Assembly: GCA_964351745.1 (NCBI GenBank)
Contig: CAYGPI010000088.1
Location: 1 to 10,139 of the forward strand
Length of the DNA: 10,139 bases
DNA from: CAYNJF01 sp964351745
Lineage (GTDB): Bacteria; Pseudomonadota; Gammaproteobacteria; Berkiellales; Berkiellaceae
Direction of reading: 5' to 3'
In this document: one piece after another, positions 5,852 through 10,139 of the stretch
Numbering within the stretch: position 1 is the first letter of the stretch
How the letters are laid out: the number at the start of each line of letters is the position of its first letter
Position numbers and translations under genes: made by a program
The notes under the pieces: model-generated
Seen by the model: the letters and a program-made list of their open reading frames with translations, nothing else
Database searches by the model: none
What the model was told of the DNA's origin: nothing

Positions 5852-7744
5852 ATGTCTAGTCTCGGTCCATCTGAAAATTTAATGAAAGCTATAGAGCTGC
5901 TCCTAGGGCGAATTGCATTCAATGAAGACCTTCAAAGAATATTTAAGGAAGACTCTTCTAATGAAGAAATTAATGAGTATTTATCAGAAATTTTACCATC
6001 GTTATATACTTTCTACATTCACAGTGGTTGTTTTGAACAATTCAAAAAAGGATTTGTTAAGGGCATTCAAGATGAGTTAGAAGGGATGCGACGATATCTA
6101 AACGATATATCAAAGCTTGCCGATGCACTTGAATACCCTGAAAAACCCTTTGAGTACAGCCCTGAAGCAAGTACTATCGCCGATAGAAAATACCCTGCTC
6201 AGAAGTTTGATAATGCTTTAGAATTAGCAGTTTACCTTGGATATATGACAAAAAGAGAGTGTGCTGTCGCACAAGGGCGAGAAAGAATTGGTTTGAATTT
6301 ACTTGATAGTCAAAAGCAAAAACTTTTTACCAAGAACAAGAAAGTTAAAAATTTCAAAAAAACTTTCGCTAAAGCAACAAAAAACCTAATTCAAGATTAT
6401 AGAGCCCTCTATTCAGAGTTATCTTTATACAGTACATTATACGAAACCCTAGTTCAGTTAGTTTTAGAAAGGATACCAAGTTATAAAGCGTTTGATGCGA
6501 GCATTCACTGTGAGTACGTAAGTGAAGTCGACAAAGTTTCAGTCATAGCTCCTTATCTAGAAAATTTCACCAAGTTAAATCAAAAGTTTAAAAGCATGCT
6601 TTCTATTTATGGTTTTATAAGAGAACATAAATTAGACCCAGACGGAGACCACTCCAAGACAAATCAGATGATTTTCGATAGCATGAATAAAGCAGCTTCC
6701 ATATTTCAGCGGCATATACGAGATGAACGAGACAATACAAATCCCAGTTGGTTTATTAATTTGTGGCGGGTTGAACAAAAACTCCATGCTCTGGACTTTC
6801 AAGTTGACAAACAAACAAAAGCACTAAATAACCTTCAACATGCTTATCAACAAGATAGTTGTCACGTCGAAGAAGCCAAGAAGGCTAAACAAGGTGTTAC
6901 AGGAAGTGTCTCAAAAACTAAGGCTACGATATCAACTCCAGAAAAAGCCCAAACCAAAGCTCAAAATACGGCAAAGGCTACAACAACTAAAAATGTAGCT
7001 AAAACAGCGACATTGCAAAGTCTAGCAGAAACAACGACATCACAAGATGCAACTGAAGTTGCAACAGCGACAGCGACCTCGCAAAGTGCTGCAGAAACGG
7101 CGACCTCGCAAGGTATAGCTATCACTGCAGAAACAAAGACCATAACATGTTTATCAACAAGCGCTAAAGATGATGAGACAGAGTTTGCCAGGCGTTATAA
7201 TTCTCAACAATCATTAGGAAGTGCTGTTGGTACTGAAGTCACCGCGGATGAAACTTGTGAGGCCGAAACTTTTGATTATTCAACTTTATGGCTATCTCAG
7301 CACAAGAAGCATAACCGACACCCTGGCGTCACACAACCTGCTGACTTAGACAGTACGGCAATTGCACAAAGCATGAAAAATCATCAGAGCAAATTTTGTC
7401 AGCTATTTTCTAATGTTCTTAAGAAACAGTTTACCATTGCAGAACTAGACAAATTGATAAAAGCTGCTGGAGGACATGTGGATTACTCTAGAGCAGGTAG
7501 TCGGAAAAAAATCACTCTCCATTCACAGGCATCTGACATGCTTGCTAGGCAGCCAGTAGAAATTCGTGAAACATTGCACCAAGCTCATGCTAAGTCTGTA
7601 AAGTCAGAGAAACATGCATCCATAACAACTGTTAAATTATATCGAAGTATATTTCAACGAGCTAAGATAACTCCTAGGAACTTATGGCCTCAAGATTATA
7701 CACAAAGTGCAGCTGCTGTCGCGAGTAAGCGAGCAGCTTTGTAA
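5852..7744 (+). CDS. 630-residue protein of unknown function with a HicA-like C-terminal domain
   Basis: I do not recognise the full-length family. Residues 1-~345 are soluble and helical with many charged residues and no membrane segment or signal peptide. Residues ~346-430 are a low-complexity Ala/Thr/Lys then Ala/Thr/Ser/Gln linker made of imperfect repeats around ATSQxxAET. Residues ~520-615 look like a compact domain: FTIAELDKLIKAAGGHVDYS, then GSRKKITLH (G549-S550-R551), an H-A-H segment and a helix before KITPRNLWP. The L..LI...GG.v....GS(H/R).k pattern is that of the HicA toxin fold, a double-stranded-RNA-binding-like fold; here arginine replaces the usual histidine after GS. No HicB-like antitoxin is adjacent. 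The ATG at 5852 has no clear ribosome-binding site, but a strong promoter precedes it and a terminator follows. The gene is intact, unlike most neighbours. The HicA link is inference. Confidence 0.7.
   Translation: MSSLGPSENLMKAIELLLGRIAFNEDLQRIFKEDSSNEEINEYLSEILPSLYTFYIHSGCFEQFKKGFVKGIQDELEGMRRYLNDISKLADALEYPEKPFEYSPEASTIADRKYPAQKFDNALELAVYLGYMTKRECAVAQGRERIGLNLLDSQKQKLFTKNKKVKNFKKTFAKATKNLIQDYRALYSELSLYSTLYETLVQLVLERIPSYKAFDASIHCEYVSEVDKVSVIAPYLENFTKLNQKFKSMLSIYGFIREHKLDPDGDHSKTNQMIFDSMNKAASIFQRHIRDERDNTNPSWFINLWRVEQKLHALDFQVDKQTKALNNLQHAYQQDSCHVEEAKKAKQGVTGSVSKTKATISTPEKAQTKAQNTAKATTTKNVAKTATLQSLAETTTSQDATEVATATATSQSAAETATSQGIAITAETKTITCLSTSAKDDETEFARRYNSQQSLGSAVGTEVTADETCEAETFDYSTLWLSQHKKHNRHPGVTQPADLDSTAIAQSMKNHQSKFCQLFSNVLKKQFTIAELDKLIKAAGGHVDYSRAGSRKKITLHSQASDMLARQPVEIRETLHQAHAKSVKSEKHASITTVKLYRSIFQRAKITPRNLWPQDYTQSAAAVASKRAAL
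7009..7120 (+). repeat. Degenerate in-gene repeat coding for ATSQ-type units
   Basis: Within the 630-residue gene, copies of a segment coding for A-T-(L/S)-Q, two or three residues, then A-E-T recur: GCAGAAACGGCGACCTCGCA is the clearest unit and matches its neighbours with changes. It forms the flexible linker before the C-terminal domain, and copy-number variation between strains would be expected. Confidence 0.6.
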
Positions 7745-7851
7745 TCATGAATCTGTTAAGATGTAGTAGTGCCATTATCAGGTGAAACTGTCGGTTTAAT
7801 TACCGAGCGACATTGCCGGAACAGGACGTCACTAGTATACCTACTGAGAAG

Positions 7852-7886
7852 TGACCTCAGAGATTTTTATTCGCGAGGTCATTTTT
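7852..7886 (+). terminator. Rho-independent terminator
   Basis: TGACCTC (7852-7858) pairs with GAGGTCA (7875-7881) across a 16-nt loop and is followed by five T (7882-7886). It lies 108 bases after the stop of the 630-residue gene and is its likely transcript end. A weaker stem, TCGGT/ACCGA (7791-7795 and 7802-7806), precedes it. Confidence 0.7.
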
Positions 7887-8115
7887 GTACTCTGAGATGT
7901 GTGATACATAGACATGGTGTCAATATTTGATTGACCTTAACTCGCTATAGATACAATAATAACAGATCAATTAAATTGGGGTAATCTTTATCGTGAATCA
8001 AATGATGCAGGCAATGTGTAGCGCCGTTGTGGTATATCTAGATCTGCTCGGCGTCAATAGGTTAAGCGATATGAACACTCGAAATTGAAAGCCTGAACCT
8101 TTCAATGAGATCTGA
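7887..8115. other. Intergenic stretch, probable decayed 5' part of the IS481-like element
   Basis: No open frame of note is present. In the frame of the transposase remnant the bases just before 8116 read EPFNEI then TGA (8113-8115), possibly a distorted version of the family's catalytic-core region, but stops and length changes prevent a firm reading. An imperfect inverted repeat GGTGTCAAT/ATTGACC (7916-7936) could mark an element end. Otherwise I see nothing. Confidence 0.3.
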
Positions 8116-8492
8116 GATGCCGAAAAAGTACAGCTAAAAGTGATGGAGTATTGCTTTAAATTTCTGTCTATTAAACTAGCTTCACCACACCTAAATGAAA
8201 GGTTGAACGTTCACTGAAAACTGTTCCTGAAGAGTTTTATGTAACTACTGAACTAGGTGACTTTGACATTCTCAGGGAAAAACTGGCTGAACGGCAGTGC
8301 TTCTATAATTGGGTAGGGCCGCATGGCGCTTTAAAAAGCAAAACTCCATCACAAGTTGATTGTGAGTTGATTGAAACAATTCCGTTTCAAGAAGATATAG
8401 TGCTTCAATTCGATGAGACCAACGAGCACATACTGAACCCTATATACTCATGTGTTAGCTTTTCGACGATTGAAAGGATGTACACATCATAG
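8116..8492 (+). pseudogene. IS481-like integrase transposase, C-terminal remnant with frameshift
   Basis: Two adjoining frames give one family sequence. Bases 8116-8196 read DAEKVQLKVMEYCFKF, LSIKLASPHLN; bases 8199-8492 read KVERSLKTVPEEFY, then YNWVGPHGALKSKTPSQVDC, ending at TAG 8490-8492. Together they match the second half of an integrase core, where SPHLNGKVERS carries the last catalytic glutamate (codon 8205-8207), followed by the tail motif YNW.RPHGALKGKTP. The frames meet at GAAAG (8197-8201), where the family needs GGAAAG: one G is missing. Upstream, a TGA (8113-8115) and no readable catalytic aspartates confirm that the copy is dead. The family name IS481-like is by motif and could be a close relative. 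Confidence 0.75.
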
Positions 8493-8547
8493 TGATGTAG
8501 CTTCGCTTATCTAGCGTAGTGCCCTTTCATCTTCCATTGAGTGAATA
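8489..8547. repeat. Dispersed ~60-bp repeat, copy B
   Basis: This matches 5737-5794 and begins at the transposase stop codon, so it is likely the right-hand end of that insertion sequence. Its left edge contains ACATCA-TAG-TGATGT (8484-8498), a 6-bp inverted repeat, in the place where copy A has a perfect palindrome. Confidence 0.6.
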
Positions 8548-8651
8548 CGTTTGATCTTTACCGTTTCAAACTGCCAGCGTGTTTCTTTCATGAGCCTTTC
8601 ATCTTTAATATCCTTGATGAAATCGGAGTACTGGCTTAAGACTCTCGGAGA
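8511..8651 (-). other. Short minus-strand open frame overlapping repeat copy B, possible coding relic
   Basis: Between TAG (8652-8654, minus) and TAG (8511-8513, minus) a 46-codon frame reads like protein: QYSDFIKDIKDERLMKETRW, then QFETVKIKRIHSMEDERALR. It has no upstream start with a ribosome-binding site. The last residues are preserved in repeat copy A (S-I-V-D-E-R-A-V-R), also followed by TAG. It may be the tail of an unidentified transposase or chance; I do not recognise it. Confidence 0.25.
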
Positions 8652-8664
8652 CTAGCAAGCCAGT
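8630..8664. repeat. Perfect 8-bp inverted repeat downstream of the surface-protein gene
   Basis: ACTGGCTT (8630-8637) and AAGCCAGT (8657-8664) enclose 19 nt. It lies ~110 bp past the minus-strand stop at 8775. There is no T-run on the minus side, so a terminator role is only possible. Confidence 0.45.
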
Positions 8665-8774
8665 GGAGACTCAAAGGTGACATTGATTCAATACTATTCA
8701 AGAAATGAATTCTATCTTAGTTTCAGTTACATGTTTGATAAATGCTAGTTTATATAAAATCAATAAGAGACTTG

Positions 8775-10139
8775 TTAGAATATCTCATCCAGATCATCAT
8801 CCCCATCCTGACTACCACTGATGTCCTCACTATCATCATCTTTTAAATTATTTTTTTCTTTTGAATTTTTACGCTCAAGCACTGGGATAGGATCAAAACT
8901 CTTCCACATTGGAAGTGATGATAACATACTAGCCAAAAGAGGCCCTGAGCGAAGTGTATAGGAAGCAGCAAATGATAACACAGTGAACCCAGCAATTTTA
9001 ATATTTTCGATATAGTTTGCGTGATAATCAGCCATTTCATCATTCTCATTTTTGAAGTTATCAAAAGAATCATAAAAGGCTTCTGTTGATTCTGAATGAT
9101 ATAGAATCTTCAAAAGCTTGTCTGACAGTTCTTGCTGAGAGTTTGTCGCGTCATGATCTTGATCTATAACATAACCTTCAAACAACTCAAAACTCCCATC
9201 GCCTGCATTTTGTAGTGGGAAAACCTGATTCCCATACCCTGAATAGTAGTTTCTGGATTCCTGATTAAAATTATCACCAATATGAAAGTCAATCACCTTG
9301 GAGTCTAAATTTTCTCCCTTCTGCTCTAGTTCAATGTCTAAATTCTCATGACCTGTTTCATCAATGGTAGTATCATCTTGATCTGTCGAATCTTCATATG
9401 AAGGAACATCATCAATTTCTTGAGATAAAATCGGAACTTCAATAACATCAAAAGTCATCTCATAAGAAGCTATTGAGAATGCAACGTCGTCCTGCACTTT
9501 AAAGCTAAAGGTGTCGTAAGCCATTGCACTCATGTTATTTGCTGGCGTAAATACAAGCAACCCCGCATCGATATCCTCTCTTGATATGATCTGATTAAGA
9601 ATCACTGAAACTCCATCAAGTTCTAGCCTCCCTGCTCCAGGCAAAGCTGTAATTTGAATTTGAGTAATCAGATCGCCGTCAACATCAGAGAAGTTGAAAT
9701 CGCTAATATCAAAATTATATGAGCTATTTTCATTCATTGACACTGTATTGTCACCTGCTGTTGGAAGATCATTCACAGCAGTCACGTCTAGAGTGATGCT
9801 ATATTCAGCGACTGAATAGCTAGTTCCATCATGTACTTTAAAATCAAAACTAGCATAAGACACACCATAAGCATTAGCCTCGGGTACGAACTCTAGCAAG
9901 CCGGAATCAATATCAGCTTTTGTGATAACTTGATTTAGTCCAACCGCTACCCCATTGATCTCTAAGTTACCAGCCACTGGTAAGGCTGTGATTTCAATAT
10001 GAGAAAGCAAATCACCATCAATATCTATGTGATTAAAATCGCCAGCCACAAAGACATAGCCAACATCTTCGTTAGTCGCTATTGTGTTATCACTAGCAGT
10101 TGGCAAATCATTGACAGCCGTGACATCAATCGACAAGTT
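8775..10139 (-). CDS. Large tandem cadherin-like repeat surface protein, C-terminal part
   Basis: The 5' end lies beyond the window; the frame is open to the last base, so the visible TTG at 10134-10136 is not a start. About 454 residues are visible. Two copies of a ~113-residue unit begin VTAVNDLPTA, contain ED/EN then F..D.DGD, I.ITALP..G.LE and ADIDSGLL.F.P, and end F.F.V.D. This is the cadherin/VCBS-like (tandem-95) unit of giant bacterial adhesins, where the D-x-D-G-D sites bind calcium. A non-repeat acidic region follows, then a hydrophobic segment IKIAGFTVLSFAASYTLRSG and LLASMLSSLPMWKSFDPIPV, a basic patch, and an Asp/Glu-rich tail ending DDDLDEIF. This arrangement is known from related large proteins of marine gammaproteobacteria and suggests anchoring in the envelope with repeats outside. 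The stop is TAA at 8775-8777. No truncation is visible. Confidence 0.85.
   Translation of the reverse strand, partial: NLSIDVTAVNDLPTASDNTIATNEDVGYVFVAGDFNHIDIDGDLLSHIEITALPVAGNLEINGVAVGLNQVITKADIDSGLLEFVPEANAYGVSYASFDFKVHDGTSYSVAEYSITLDVTAVNDLPTAGDNTVSMNENSSYNFDISDFNFSDVDGDLITQIQITALPGAGRLELDGVSVILNQIISREDIDAGLLVFTPANNMSAMAYDTFSFKVQDDVAFSIASYEMTFDVIEVPILSQEIDDVPSYEDSTDQDDTTIDETGHENLDIELEQKGENLDSKVIDFHIGDNFNQESRNYYSGYGNQVFPLQNAGDGSFELFEGYVIDQDHDATNSQQELSDKLLKILYHSESTEAFYDSFDNFKNENDEMADYHANYIENIKIAGFTVLSFAASYTLRSGPLLASMLSSLPMWKSFDPIPVLERKNSKEKNNLKDDDSEDISGSQDGDDDLDEIF

Noticed and set aside
6900..7140. CRISPR array suggested by short repeats
   Set aside because: The repeats are imperfect, in frame, without regular spacers, and lie inside a continuous coding sequence.
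6961..7143. Minus-strand frame rich in Ala and Val
   Set aside because: It is the antisense of the Ala/Thr repeat linker; the hydrophobic look is a by-product of that composition.
8843..9073. 76-codon minus-strand frame
   Set aside because: It is a shifted-frame shadow of the membrane anchor and tail of the cadherin-like protein.

Overview
The window looks like an AT-rich accessory stretch of a gammaproteobacterial chromosome. The aldehyde dehydrogenase end, the large cadherin-like repeat protein with its C-terminal membrane anchor, the insertion-sequence debris and the ankyrin gene are the kind of content seen in marine Shewanella/Parashewanella, Vibrio or Endozoicomonas-type genomes. The genus is an inference; no rRNA or tRNA is present to fix it.

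Layout. At 1-877 lies the catalytic C-terminal part of an aldehyde dehydrogenase, with an in-frame TAG at 2-4. At 957-1447 lie two adjacent transposase remnants: an IS66-type small helix-turn-helix protein with two internal stops, then the C-terminal tail of an integrase-type transposase. At 1684-2031 lies a small, probably exported protein with its own ribosome-binding site. At 2054-2494 lies a two-helix membrane protein resembling phage superinfection-exclusion protein SieB, with no convincing start. At 2536-5440 lies a long ankyrin-repeat gene in three pieces, broken by one +1 frameshift and one nonsense codon. At 5852-7744 lies an intact 630-residue protein of unknown function whose C-terminus resembles the HicA fold, with a good promoter upstream and an intrinsic terminator downstream. 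At 8116-8492 lies an IS481-like transposase remnant. At 8775-10139, on the minus strand, lies the C-terminal part of a tandem cadherin-like repeat surface protein.

Two families of dispersed repeats tie the region together. One is a 42-52 bp hairpin-forming element after the stop codons at 2031 and 2494; its end coincides with where the SieB-like and ankyrin reading frames begin to look like protein. The other is a ~60 bp segment at 5737-5794 and 8489-8547, the second copy directly after the IS481-like transposase stop. The first copy supplies the -35 box of the apparent promoter of the 630-residue gene.

Few genes here seem to work together. The intact ones are the small exported protein, the 630-residue protein and, as far as visible, the surface protein. 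The rest is decaying: an IS-rich accessory locus with a possible phage-exclusion relic, an ankyrin effector-like relic and a HicA-like orphan. Family assignments rest on motif recognition by eye; no database search was possible.
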